Shown here piece by piece: positions 7,129 through 14,084 of a stretch of 16,021 bases of DNA. The notes beneath the pieces were generated by a model, which saw only the letters and a list, made by a program, of their open reading frames with translations, did not search any database and was not told the origin of the DNA. Each line of letters starts with the position of its first letter. The stretch's first letter is position 1. Source of the stretch: Candidatus Methanophagales archaeon (lineage in GTDB: Archaea > Halobacteriota > Syntropharchaeia > Alkanophagales > Methanospirareceae); assembly GCA_023131215.1 (NCBI GenBank), contig JAGLZV010000026.1, positions 1 to 16,021 of the forward strand, given 5' to 3'. Position numbers and translations under genes: made by a program.

Positions 7129-7140
7129 CTCCTTTTATAA
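7129..7140 (-). promoter_or_regulatory. cofG ribosome binding site with adjacent TTATAAAA at the repeat end
   Basis: On the minus strand this reads TTATAAAAGGAG. GGAG lies 10 bases before the cofG ATG and is a good Shine-Dalgarno match. The preceding TTATAAAA resembles a TATA box, but a start 26 bases downstream would fall near 7110, inside the assigned first codons. That would suit a leaderless message only if the second ATG (7106) is used. The sequence is part of the boundary shared by three repeat copies. Confidence 0.4.
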
Positions 7141-7209
7141 CCACAAGATTACACGGATTTCCACGAGAAAGTTAATTTTCTTGTGCCAATCTTGTGAAAT
7201 CTCGTGGTT
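7139..7209 (+). repeat. Short TIR element, copy 3 (71 bp)
   Basis: The left end AACCACAAGATT (7139-7150) and right end AATCTCGTGGTT (7198-7209) are inverted complements at 11 of 12 positions. The core is ACACGGATTTCCACGAGAAA, as in the other copies, followed by a short AT palindrome. An internal AATCTTGTG (7188-7196) is also a perfect complement of CACAAGATT in the left end. It lacks the long AT middle of copies 2 and 4, so it looks like a deletion derivative or the minimal form. It sits between divergent cofG and tyrA. Confidence 0.75.
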
Positions 7210-7325
7210 TTTCTATTTCGGCTACACAAGTACTTAAATTTTTTAAAAAGTAGAACGATAACCAGAAAAGATAATAGAATAAGAGACATTAAACTTTTAT
7301 CAAAAAGAAAAAGAATGTGATTCAG

Positions 7326-8279
7326 ATGAAAGTCACGATAATAGGAGGAGCGGGTGGGATGGGGAGATGGTTCGCCGGTTTTTTCAAGGAAAACGGTGTT
7401 GAAGTATGGATAGTGGATAAAAGCGATAAAACGGAAGAGATAGCAAAAGAAATGAATGTCCAATTTTTAAATGCCGATATTCTAAAGGTTACGGAGGGCG
7501 AGGTAGAAAGAAAAGAAGATGTTGTGGATACCGATGTGTTGCTTGTTTCGGTGCCCATAGACATAACGGGACGTGTGATAGAGCACATGGGACCGAAGAT
7601 GCACAAAGGCTCGCTACTGATGGACATAACCTCGGTGAAGAAAATGCCGGTTGGGATGATGGAAAAATTTACAAACGAGGGCGTGGAAATTCTTGGCACT
7701 CATCCTTTATTCGGTCCCACGACAAAAAGCATGCAAGGTCAAACTATTATATTCATGCCTTTAAGAAAAGGTCATTTTTACGAAAGGATATATGAAATGT
7801 TTGAGAGAAACGGTGCGAGAATTGAAATTTTAACCGCAGAGGAGCATGACGAAATAATGTCAGTCATCCAGGGACTGACACATTTTATCCTAATCTCCTT
7901 TGGCATCACGTTAAAGAATCTCGATTTCGATGTTGAAAAGTCGAGGAAGTTCATGAGCCCAATGTACGAGATATTGATGGATTTTGTGGGCAGGCTATTG
8001 CATCAAGACCCGCATTTATACGCAATGATACAGACGAATTTTGAGATGGGAAAGCTACATGAATCTTTTTTAACGGTTGCAAATAGGTTATACGAGTTGG
8101 TATCAGCGGGTAAAGTGGATGAATTTATAGAGGAGATGAGAGAGGCGAAAAAACATTTCGGGAATACCGAAAGAGCAATGATAGATTCTGATAGGGTGAT
8201 AGAGGAGAAGATAAACCAAAACCTTTTCTTAGAAAGAAAAGGTTTACCAAACAAACTTTCTTTAGAAAAGAAAGTTTGA
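7326..8279 (+). CDS. tyrA: Prephenate dehydrogenase (TyrA)
   Basis: Oxidative decarboxylation of prephenate to 4-hydroxyphenylpyruvate in tyrosine synthesis. The 317-residue protein starts with the dinucleotide-binding IIGGAGGMGRWF (5-16), with acidic Asp31 ending the second strand, which favours NAD. Other features are LLVSVPIDI at 72-80, DITSVK at 100-105, GTHPLFGP at 124-131 with the expected catalytic His126, and IQGLTHF at 181-187 with His186. No chorismate mutase, prephenate dehydratase or ACT domain is fused. The ATG at 7326 is preferred over a GTG at 7317 because it directly precedes the Rossmann strand (MKVTIIGG). The last 21 residues (NQNLFLERK... to LSLEKKV) are encoded by two perfect hairpin repeats and are probably not part of the conserved enzyme. 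trpF and trpB lie downstream on the same strand. Confidence 0.92.
   Translation: MKVTIIGGAGGMGRWFAGFFKENGVEVWIVDKSDKTEEIAKEMNVQFLNADILKVTEGEVERKEDVVDTDVLLVSVPIDITGRVIEHMGPKMHKGSLLMDITSVKKMPVGMMEKFTNEGVEILGTHPLFGPTTKSMQGQTIIFMPLRKGHFYERIYEMFERNGARIEILTAEEHDEIMSVIQGLTHFILISFGITLKNLDFDVEKSRKFMSPMYEILMDFVGRLLHQDPHLYAMIQTNFEMGKLHESFLTVANRLYELVSAGKVDEFIEEMREAKKHFGNTERAMIDSDRVIEEKINQNLFLERKGLPNKLSLEKKV
8219..8245. repeat. 12-bp perfect palindrome inside the tyrA 3' end
   Basis: AAACCTTTTCTT, loop AGA, AAGAAAAGGTTT. The left arm is identical to the palindrome at 1106-1117 in the TIR element of copy 2, where the right arm differs by one base. It is followed by TTTACCAAAC-type sequence, also found in element copies 1 and 4. 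It is read in frame as part of TyrA. Confidence 0.85.
8252..8278. repeat. Second 12-bp perfect palindrome covering the tyrA stop
   Basis: CAAACTTTCTTT, loop AGA, AAAGAAAGTTTG. It lies six bases after the first palindrome and has the same loop, and its last two bases belong to the TGA stop. In RNA the pair would form two adjacent hairpins at the end of tyrA, which could protect or terminate the transcript or be a neutral insertion. Confidence 0.85.
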
Positions 8280-8345
8280 TTAAAGAAACAGAAAGGGGAA
8301 CATCCCCCACGGTATTCAAAGATAGACAGAGCTGGTTTAAGCAAA

Positions 8346-9056
8346 ATGGAACGAAGTACGAACGTGAATACTAAAGTAAAAATCTGTGGCAACACGAATG
8401 TCGAGGATGCGATAATGGCTGCGGAAGCAGGTGCTGACGCTATCGGCGTGATAAACGTCGCTAATACGAGGAGATATATAGATTTAGAAGATGCAAAGCG
8501 AATATTCGAGGCTTTACCTATATTTATATCAAAGGTCGTGGTTATCACGCTGGATAATATGCCAATCGAATTCGTGCGGGATAAAATAAAGTTAATAGAA
8601 GAGACTGGAGCAGACTGCATACAACTTCACGGTGAGGAGCCAGTAGAGCTTGTTGCTGATTTACGTGAGAGTATGAGTATGGAAAGCAGAATAAGAATGA
8701 TAAAAAAGATTGGCGTGGGTGGAGATAAAAAGGAGTGTTTGGAAAACGCTTTAGCGTATGAAAACGTTGTGGATGCAATATTGTTGGATACAGAAGCAAA
8801 GGCAGGAGGAACAGGGGAAATAGGCGGAACAGGGAAAGAGCACGATTGGAACATAAGCAAGGAAATTGTAGAGCATGTGAAAAAGCCCGTGATACTTGCC
8901 GGAGGATTAAATCCTGAGAACGTCGCAAAAGCAATAGAACTGGTAAATCCTTATGCAGTGGACGTGTCCAGTGGTGTGGAAAGCGAAGTAAGAAAAAAGG
9001 ATGCGATGAAGGTGAAGAAATTCATAGAAGTAGCGAGATCAACAAATAGGCAATAG
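8346..9056 (+). CDS. trpF: Phosphoribosylanthranilate isomerase (TrpF)
   Basis: Amadori isomerisation of N-(5'-phosphoribosyl)anthranilate in tryptophan synthesis; a (beta/alpha)8 barrel. Of 236 residues, KICGNTNVEDA (12-22) holds the catalytic Cys14, CIQLHGEE (91-98) is the central strand, ILLDTEAKAGGTG (145-157) holds the catalytic Asp148, and ILAGGLNPENV (183-193) and VDVSSGVE (205-212) form the phosphate-binding end. The protein is longer than the usual roughly 205 residues: it has an extended MSMESRIRMIKKIGVGGDKK segment and a duplicated GGTGEI/GGTGKE before HDW. The last residues NRQ and the TAG stop lie in a tandem heptamer repeat. The gene starts 66 bp after tyrA and precedes trpB, but trpB has its own promoter-like sequence. 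Confidence 0.94.
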   Translation: MERSTNVNTKVKICGNTNVEDAIMAAEAGADAIGVINVANTRRYIDLEDAKRIFEALPIFISKVVVITLDNMPIEFVRDKIKLIEETGADCIQLHGEEPVELVADLRESMSMESRIRMIKKIGVGGDKKECLENALAYENVVDAILLDTEAKAGGTGEIGGTGKEHDWNISKEIVEHVKKPVILAGGLNPENVAKAIELVNPYAVDVSSGVESEVRKKDAMKVKKFIEVARSTNRQ

Positions 9057-9072
9057 GCAATAGGCAATAGCC
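9045..9072 (+). repeat. Tandem heptamer AATAGGC x 4 at the trpF stop
   Basis: Three exact AATAGGC units (9045-9065) and a fourth with one change (AATAGCC). The trpF stop codon TAG lies within it, so slippage could change the C-terminus by a few residues. No hairpin is formed. Confidence 0.8.
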
Positions 9073-9111
9073 ATTAGGTGATAATCTCTATTTCCTTAAA
9101 ACACCATTTCA

Positions 9112-9119
9112 TTTATATT
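9112..9119 (+). promoter_or_regulatory. TATA box of trpB
   Basis: TTTATATT with its centre 37 bases before the trpB ATG. The usual archaeal spacing predicts a start near 9141 and a leader of about 12 bases. It suggests trpB can be transcribed separately from trpF. Confidence 0.5.
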
Positions 9120-9152
9120 TGACAAAATGCAATAGAGCAAAAGAGAGAGAAA

Positions 9153-10358
9153 ATGCTGTCCAAACCGGATGAACATGGGAAATATGGAATATACGGTGGA
9201 AAGTTTGCGCCTGAAGTATTGATGTCGGCATTAGAAGAACTTGAAGAAGCGTTTAATATTTTTTCCAACGACAAAAGTTTTAAACAGGATTTAGACAATC
9301 TTTTGAGAACTTATGCAGGTCGTCCAACCCCTCTTTACTTTGCACAGAATCTATCCGAGGCGTATGGTGCAAAAATTTACCTGAAGCGAGAGGATTTGGT
9401 GCACGGCGGTGCGCATAAGCTAAACAATACTCTGGGGCAGTGTTTGCTGGCGAAGCACATGGGGAAGGAACGAATAATTGCAGAAACTGGTGCAGGTCAG
9501 CACGGAGTAGCAACTGCGATGGCTGCTGCGGTCTTGGAGCTTGAATGCGAGGTGTACATGGGCACTGAAGATATAGAGAGACAGAAATTAAATGTATTCA
9601 GGATGGAACTTTTAGGTGCAAAAGTAAGCCCGGTTGATTCCGGCTCTAAAACGCTGAAGGACGCAATAAATGAATCCATGCGAGACTGGGTGACTAATGT
9701 CGAGAACACTTATTACCTGATTGGCAGCGTAGTGGGACCCCATCCTTATCCATTAATGGTGAGGGAGTTTCAGCGAGTTATAGGCAAGGAGACAAAAGAG
9801 CAGATATTAGAGGTAGAGGCGGAAGGCAGGTTGCCAGATACAATAGTAGCGTGTGTCGGCGGAGGCAGTAATGCAATGGGCATATTTTATGATTTCCTGG
9901 AAGAAGAGCAGGTGGAGCTTATTGGTGTGGAAGCTGCGGGAAAGGGTTTAGAGAGTGGAGAGCATGGAGCTTCGATATGCGCAGGCACAGAAGGCGTTTT
10001 GCACGGGATGTATTCGAAATTATTGCAAGATGAGCATGGTCAAATAAAACAATCATATAGTTTTGCCCCCGGGCTTGACTATCCCGGTGTAGGCCCTGAA
10101 CTGGCGTATTTAGCAGAGTCAGGAAGGGTAAAAATGGTTTCAACAACGGATGAGGAAACTTTAATAGCTTTCGAGATTCTATCCAAGCTCGAGGGAATAA
10201 TCCCCGCTCTGGAATCTGCCCATGCAATCCATTATGCAATAGAAGAAGCAAGGATAAAGGCAAAAGAGCGAAGCAATCATTTGATTGTGGTGAACCTTTC
10301 TGGGAGAGGGGATAAGGACATATTCCTTGTGGAAAAGGTGCTGGGGGATAAGGGATAA
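9153..10358 (+). CDS. trpB: Tryptophan synthase beta subunit (TrpB1 type)
   Basis: PLP enzyme that condenses indole with serine to give tryptophan. 401 residues, the length of canonical TrpB1 rather than the longer TrpB2. Motifs: GIYGGKFAPEVL at 12-23, RPTPLY at 57-62, KREDLVHGGAHKLNN at 78-92 with the PLP lysine Lys89 (Leu instead of the commoner Ile follows), AETGAGQHGVA at 110-120 with the catalytic Glu111, GSVVGPHPYP at 191-200, the PLP phosphate loop VGGGSNA at 235-241, and VNLSGRGDKD near the C-terminus. All key residues are present. trpA is not adjacent in the window, which is notable because TrpA and TrpB usually form a complex; it may be encoded elsewhere. The ATG at 9153 follows a purine-rich AGAGAGAGA stretch and a TATA box. 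Confidence 0.96.
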   Translation: MLSKPDEHGKYGIYGGKFAPEVLMSALEELEEAFNIFSNDKSFKQDLDNLLRTYAGRPTPLYFAQNLSEAYGAKIYLKREDLVHGGAHKLNNTLGQCLLAKHMGKERIIAETGAGQHGVATAMAAAVLELECEVYMGTEDIERQKLNVFRMELLGAKVSPVDSGSKTLKDAINESMRDWVTNVENTYYLIGSVVGPHPYPLMVREFQRVIGKETKEQILEVEAEGRLPDTIVACVGGGSNAMGIFYDFLEEEQVELIGVEAAGKGLESGEHGASICAGTEGVLHGMYSKLLQDEHGQIKQSYSFAPGLDYPGVGPELAYLAESGRVKMVSTTDEETLIAFEILSKLEGIIPALESAHAIHYAIEEARIKAKERSNHLIVVNLSGRGDKDIFLVEKVLGDKG

Positions 10359-10392
10359 AAATCTTCATTCCGCCAGTTCAAGGGGGACATTT

Positions 10393-10409
10393 CGAAAAGT
10401 TTATATATA
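10393..10409 (+). promoter_or_regulatory. BRE/TATA promoter of the small membrane protein gene
   Basis: CGAAAAG followed directly by TTTATATATA, the strongest BRE-TATA match in the window. Start predicted near 10430, about 15 bases before the ATG at 10445. Confidence 0.6.
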
Positions 10410-10444
10410 TCCTACACCAGTATAATCTTGGAAATTTTTAAAAA

Positions 10445-10714
10445 ATGATATTTGAGACACTTGCGTTTATCGTTGGACTGGTTTACGGATACGTGAAACC
10501 CGGGAAGGAAAAGCGCTGGGAACTTTTCAAAAAGGGTATTATGTACGGTGTTATTTTGGGGATAATCTTTGGGCTTATCGGTTTTTTTGTGGGTGGACTG
10601 TTCCTCTTTGCGGTGAGTGCAATCGGAATATTTATAAATGTGGTATTCCTCGTGGTTATATTCATAGCTGGCACGTTTATCGGAGACTTATTGGAAGTCG
10701 CAATTAAAAAATAA
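10445..10714 (+). CDS. Small hydrophobic membrane protein, unknown function
   Basis: 89 residues, not recognised as a family. A first hydrophobic stretch (about 3-17) is followed by a basic segment PGKEKRWELFKKG (about 19-31). Two long glycine-rich hydrophobic stretches follow (about 33-57 and 58-79), and the protein ends in EVAIKK, so two to three membrane helices are expected. The strong upstream BRE/TATA sequence, absence of homopolymer artefacts and coding-like composition support a real gene. It stands alone, convergent with EF-2 with only 32 bases between the stops, and its role cannot be inferred from neighbours. Confidence 0.7.
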   Translation: MIFETLAFIVGLVYGYVKPGKEKRWELFKKGIMYGVILGIIFGLIGFFVGGLFLFAVSAIGIFINVVFLVVIFIAGTFIGDLLEVAIKK

Positions 10715-10746
10715 TGGTGGTGCGAGTATCTTCTACGATGACGAGA

Positions 10747-12933
10747 TTACGACACAAAATCAGTTGCCTTTGGCAGTTCCAACTTCATCCCCTTCCTTTT
10801 CCTCACTTCCATCACCTTTTCGCCAAACAGATTTTGAGGTATGGGTTTGAAGCCAGCGAACTCGGTGCTCCAAAGCGCTCTTCCTTCAGTTGCAGACCTT
10901 ATGTCGCCAGCAAAGCCAATCATCTCTGCCACCGGCGCTTCTGACTGCAATGAAACCATATCGCCTTCGGTTTTTATATCCAATATTTGCCCTCTTCTGC
11001 CCTGTATCTCGCGAGTCACATTCCCAAGCAAATTCTGCGGTATATTTATGAACACTTCCTGTACAGGCTCAAGGAAGGTAGCGCGCGCAAGCAGCATAGC
11101 CGCAAGTATAGCGCTTCGCACCGCAGGAATAACCTGTGCAGGTCCTCGGTGTATCGAATCCTCGTGCAACTTCACATCCATCAGCTTTACTTTTACACCC
11201 CGGCACTTCTCCTTTGCTAAAGGTCCCTTCAGCATCACGTCCTCGAAACCTTCCTGGATCAACTCCATCGTCTCTCGCAGATACTGAATACCTTTTGTCA
11301 TATCTACCAACACGTTTCCCTCGATGATATTAACGACTTTCTTTGCTTCCACTTTGCCCATTCCCGCTTCCATCAGCTTATCTCGCATCAAAACCTTGTC
11401 TTTGCCCACGGTTATCCCTTCTGTTATTATCTTTTCCACTACTTCTGCACCCAAGGGTTCGACTTCAAAATAAAACTTGTTGTGCCTGTTAGGCGATTTC
11501 CCTTCAACGGGACCCGCTTCTCCTTCCACGGTCTCACGATAAACGACAATCGGAGGCGAAGCGATTATGGGAACGCCCTCGTCATGCTCTATCCGGTGCG
11601 TGATTATTTCAAGATGCAATTCGCCCATTCCCGAGACTAAATGTTCACCTGTTTCCTCGTTTATCTCCACTTTTATCATCGGATCTTCTTTAGCAAACTT
11701 CCTGACTACTTCTATCAGTCGAGGCAAATCCTTCGTACTCTTCGCTTCCAGCGCGACCGTGACAACAGGCTCACTGTAATGCTTTATACTTTCAAATGGA
11801 ACCATTTCAGCAGTAGAAAGCGTAGAACCTACCACAGCATCTTTCAGACCTACGAGAGCAACTATGTTACCAGCGGGCACCTTATCCACTTCTACACGCT
11901 CCTGCCCCTCGAATATCCCCACCTGCTGAATTCTGTTCTTTTTATACAAGCCTGATATGAACACTTCCGTGCCTTTTTCCACGGTTCCACTAAAAAGTCT
12001 CCCGGTGGCAACTTCTCCTGCATGTGGATCCACAGAGATGCTGGTTACCATAAAAGCAACATCATCTGTTCTATCACATTTTGCCATGCTCTTACCTATC
12101 TCGCTCTCCGCTTCGCCTTGCCATATCACCGGAACTCGGTACTTTTGTGCTTCTACCGGATTGGGCAGATGCTCTGTTATCATATCAAGAACTGCTTCAT
12201 AAGCAGGACACTTCAACGCCAGTTCCTTCATGTTATTCTGCTTGCAGTAATCAAATACCTCTTTAAAGCCAATCCCTGTCTTCTTCATGGTCGGAACGCT
12301 AATAGCCCAGTTATACAGTGCGGAGCCAAAAGCGACATTGCCTTTTGCTGCGTCCAGCTTCCATTCCTCGTATCTATCCTTTTTCATTCCCTGCATCAGC
12401 TTGTTTACCTTGTCTATTATCTTGCCGAGTCGGATTTGCATCTCCTGCACATCTACTTTCAGCTCGTTTATCATCCTATCAACTTTGTTGATGACGAGAA
12501 CGGGTTTTACGTTCTCTTTCATTGCCTGCCTCAGTACAGTCTCGGTCTGCGGCATAGCACCCTCTACGGCATCAACGACAACCACGGCACCGTCAACAGC
12601 TCTCAACGCCCTTGTCACATCGCCACCAAAGTCAACGTGACCCGGTGTATCAATAAGATTTATGAGATGCTCTTCACCTTTGTAATCATAAACCATAGAC
12701 GCATTTGCGGCAAATATCGTTATCCCCCTTTCCTGTTCCAGATAATAAAAATCCGTGAACAATTGCTCGCCAGCCAATTCTTTCGATATTATCCCTGCAC
12801 CTGCGAGGAGGTTATCAGTCAAAGTGGTCTTTCCGTGGTCTATATGGGCGATGATGCCTATGTTCCTTATTCGCTCCGTCTTGTCCATCAATGCCGTCAC
12901 CTTTTCCGCTGCCTTCTTACCTCTTGTTGCCAT
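10747..12933 (-). CDS. fusA: Translation elongation factor 2 (aEF-2)
   Basis: Ribosomal translocation GTPase, 728 residues, normal for archaeal EF-2. G1 AHIDHGKT at 29-36, G2 region ERGITI at 68-73, G3 DTPGHVDF at 95-102 and G4 NKVDR at 149-153. Domain II includes VTSISVDPHAGEVATGRLFSGTV at about 296-318. The domain III/IV signature SGMGELHLE is at 434-442. HEDSIHRGPAQVIPA at 590-604 contains His595, the residue modified to diphthamide in archaea and eukaryotes. The domain V block GRRGQILD is at 645-652. The ATG at 12933 is preceded by GGGTGA at a 7-nt spacing. It is divergent from tRNA-Asp, a common housekeeping arrangement. No sign of truncation or paralogy. Confidence 0.98.
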   Translation of the reverse strand: MATRGKKAAEKVTALMDKTERIRNIGIIAHIDHGKTTLTDNLLAGAGIISKELAGEQLFTDFYYLEQERGITIFAANASMVYDYKGEEHLINLIDTPGHVDFGGDVTRALRAVDGAVVVVDAVEGAMPQTETVLRQAMKENVKPVLVINKVDRMINELKVDVQEMQIRLGKIIDKVNKLMQGMKKDRYEEWKLDAAKGNVAFGSALYNWAISVPTMKKTGIGFKEVFDYCKQNNMKELALKCPAYEAVLDMITEHLPNPVEAQKYRVPVIWQGEAESEIGKSMAKCDRTDDVAFMVTSISVDPHAGEVATGRLFSGTVEKGTEVFISGLYKKNRIQQVGIFEGQERVEVDKVPAGNIVALVGLKDAVVGSTLSTAEMVPFESIKHYSEPVVTVALEAKSTKDLPRLIEVVRKFAKEDPMIKVEINEETGEHLVSGMGELHLEIITHRIEHDEGVPIIASPPIVVYRETVEGEAGPVEGKSPNRHNKFYFEVEPLGAEVVEKIITEGITVGKDKVLMRDKLMEAGMGKVEAKKVVNIIEGNVLVDMTKGIQYLRETMELIQEGFEDVMLKGPLAKEKCRGVKVKLMDVKLHEDSIHRGPAQVIPAVRSAILAAMLLARATFLEPVQEVFINIPQNLLGNVTREIQGRRGQILDIKTEGDMVSLQSEAPVAEMIGFAGDIRSATEGRALWSTEFAGFKPIPQNLFGEKVMEVRKRKGMKLELPKATDFVS

Positions 12934-12940
12934 TCTCGTA

Positions 12941-12946
12941 TCACCC
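12941..12946 (-). promoter_or_regulatory. EF-2 ribosome binding site
   Basis: GGGTGA on the minus strand, seven bases before the ATG; it matches the GGTGA part of the archaeal consensus and decides the start. Confidence 0.65.
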
Positions 12947-12972
12947 TTTCTTCTCCTTCTTGTTAGATTTGA

Positions 12973-12980
12973 TATTTAAA
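12973..12980 (-). promoter_or_regulatory. Candidate EF-2 TATA box
   Basis: TTTAAATA on the minus strand. A start about 26 bases downstream would fall near 12950, giving a short leader that still contains the GGGTGA site. Confidence 0.45.
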
Positions 12981-13004
12981 GTTTATCTCGTAAAGATATA
13001 AGTA

Positions 13005-13020
13005 GTTATAATGTATAAAG
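13005..13020 (+). promoter_or_regulatory. Candidate TATA region of tRNA-Asp
   Basis: GTTATAATGTATAAAG. The first part (TTATAAT, 13006-13012) predicts initiation near 13035, just before the mature 5' end at 13038. Confidence 0.35.
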
Positions 13021-13037
13021 GATTATGAAGCATAAAT

Positions 13038-13110
13038 GCCCGGGTGGTGTAGAGGCCTATCATTGAGCCCTGTCGAGGCTCGGACTCGGGTTCAAATCCC
13101 GACCTGGGCG
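13038..13110 (+). tRNA. tRNA-Asp (anticodon GTC)
   Basis: A 73-base cloverleaf. The acceptor arms GCCCGGG (13038-13044) and CCTGGGC (13103-13109) pair with one G-U. The anticodon stem GAGCC/GGCTC encloses the loop CTGTCGA, so the anticodon is GTC. The T arm is CGGG-TTCAAAT-CCCG, the discriminator is G and the variable loop is five bases. CCA is not encoded, and no intron is present. The toxin remnant on the opposite strand ends six bases beyond its 3' end. Confidence 0.95.
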
Positions 13111-13116
13111 TTGAAC

Positions 13117-13632
13117 TCACTTGTCAGGCTCTCTTTCTTTTTCCTTTCCCAGTCGTACCGCTTCTAAATAAACCTCATCACTCATCCTGAAGCCTGACCT
13201 TACCAAATCCTCTAAGATTTTCAGATATTCATCATAATCGAAAATATCATCTTTTAACGCTCTTAATAGAACATAAATTGTCCCTCTGGGCTTTAACCCA
13301 AAAATAGTGGCAGCAAGCCTTGCATGGGTCTGATCAACCAGGATCTCATCCGAATCAAGTTCAACAGCTAATAATATTGCCTCTGCCTCGCCCTTGTCAA
13401 TTCCTAATGCTTCCATATCCTCTCCTATCTGAACCTTTTTTATTTTTATCCCGCCCTCTTTTAGCGCCTCTTCAACCACAAAAGCATCAATGCTATTTTG
13501 CTCTTTTCCTCTGTCTATAACCTCTCTTTTAACCTCCTCAGGAATGATGATTTCTTAAAAAAAGTCTTTTAGAAGGTGTAACCTCCCAAGTTTTGCCAGA
13601 TAAATCAACGGAGTCGCATTGGATACGATCAT
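13117..13632 (-). pseudogene. DUF3368 PIN-domain (VapC-like) toxin, interrupted by in-frame TAA
   Basis: From an ATG at 13632 the frame reads MIVSNATPLIYLAKLGRLHL...KDFF, the standard N-terminus of DUF3368 PIN-like RNase toxins. A TAA at 13555-13557 then interrupts it. The same frame continues EIIIPEEVKREVI..., GEAEAILLAVEL (about 99-110 of the full frame), DEILVDQTHARLAA and GTIYVLLRA, to GFRMSDEVYLEAV, ending at 13117. No frame shift is needed, only loss of one codon to a stop, so the full product would be 171 codons including the TAA. A GTG at 13479 could give a 120-residue C-terminal fragment lacking the first PIN strand and would be inactive as an RNase. The ATG overlaps the antitoxin stop (ATGA), the usual coupled arrangement. 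A sequencing error in the adjacent T7 run cannot be excluded. Confidence 0.85.
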
Positions 13633-13928
13633 TTAATGCCTCTAAAATCCTCTCTCAGGTCTTCTATCGTATATTGAAAAGGAATTCCTTTCTTTGCCGC
13701 TATATCTAACATCTGCCTTAGTGAGACACCTGCCATCCTCGCAGCTCTCCAAATCGTGACCCTTCCCTCGCTATATTGTTCCAATGCATATTTAATCTTC
13801 CAATCCTTTATACCTTCCATCAAGAGCCTTCTCACCACTGTTGATCTATCCAGTTGCTCTCTCTCCGAGATACTTCTTATTTCTTCTTCAATTTTTTCCG
13901 ACACCCGAGTTGTTATAGTTACCCCCAT
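13629..13928 (-). CDS. UPF0175 family antitoxin
   Basis: 99 residues. Residues 1-38 look like a ribbon-helix-helix DNA-binding region (VTITTRVSEKIEEEIRSISEREQLDRSTVVRRLLMEGI). The C-terminal half carries the UPF0175 block YSEGRVTIWRAARMAGVSLRQMLDIAAKKGIPFQY at about 52-86, predicted to neutralise the toxin. UPF0175 proteins are regular partners of DUF3368 PIN toxins, and here the toxin frame starts within the antitoxin stop codon. The antitoxin itself appears intact although the toxin is broken, so it may persist as an orphan regulator. The ATG at 13928 has no strong ribosome site. A TATA-like palindromic sequence at 13996-14003 lies about 68 bases upstream. Confidence 0.88.
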   Translation of the reverse strand: MGVTITTRVSEKIEEEIRSISEREQLDRSTVVRRLLMEGIKDWKIKYALEQYSEGRVTIWRAARMAGVSLRQMLDIAAKKGIPFQYTIEDLREDFRGIK

Positions 13929-13993
13929 TTTGTTATCGTATTAACTTGGGAGGATTTTGAAAAAACCTCGAAAACATCGGAATATACCCCAAA

Positions 13994-14004
13994 AGTATAT
14001 AAAG
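13994..14004. promoter_or_regulatory. Near-palindromic TATA sequence between antitoxin and cobS
   Basis: AGTATATAAAG reads CTTTATATACT on the other strand, so TBP could bind in either direction. Plus-strand use with the preceding CCAAA as BRE predicts a start near 14024 for cobS (leader about 60 nt). Minus-strand use predicts a start near 13972 for the antitoxin (leader about 44 nt). Confidence 0.4.
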
Positions 14005-14045
14005 GATGGAACGGAAAGGGGAGTAAATCAAAATCCTCTTGGTAT

Positions 14046-14054
14046 ATTTTAAAT
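14046..14054 (+). promoter_or_regulatory. Alternative proximal TATA box of cobS
   Basis: TATTTTAAATAC-type sequence centred near 14050 predicts initiation near 14076, about nine bases before the cobS ATG, consistent with a near-leaderless message. Confidence 0.35.
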
Positions 14055-14084
14055 ACACATATAATTTATCAATTCAATTAAACA

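Noticed and set aside
8219..8278. Repeated hairpins as a CRISPR or attenuator array
   Set aside because: Only two units with different arms, no spacers of regular length and no cas genes; better explained as the dispersed palindrome family.
12022..12966. 314-residue plus-strand open frame opposite EF-2
   Set aside because: It is antisense to a fully conserved elongation factor, has no recognisable motif and a Cys/His/Leu-rich composition typical of a shadow frame.
13117..13479. A complete 120-residue small gene starting at GTG 13479
   Set aside because: Upstream in the same frame lies the rest of a DUF3368 domain up to an ATG at 13632, so this is the tail of an interrupted toxin.
13038..13632. 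tRNA-Asp as an integration site for an island carrying the toxin-antitoxin pair
   Set aside because: No integrase and no second copy of the tRNA 3' end are visible within the window.
13585..13954. Inverted CCTCCCAAGTT motifs at about 13585 and 13943 flanking the antitoxin, as possible mobile ends or operators
   Set aside because: Only 11 bp, one copy lies inside toxin coding sequence, and no further symmetry is present; probably chance.
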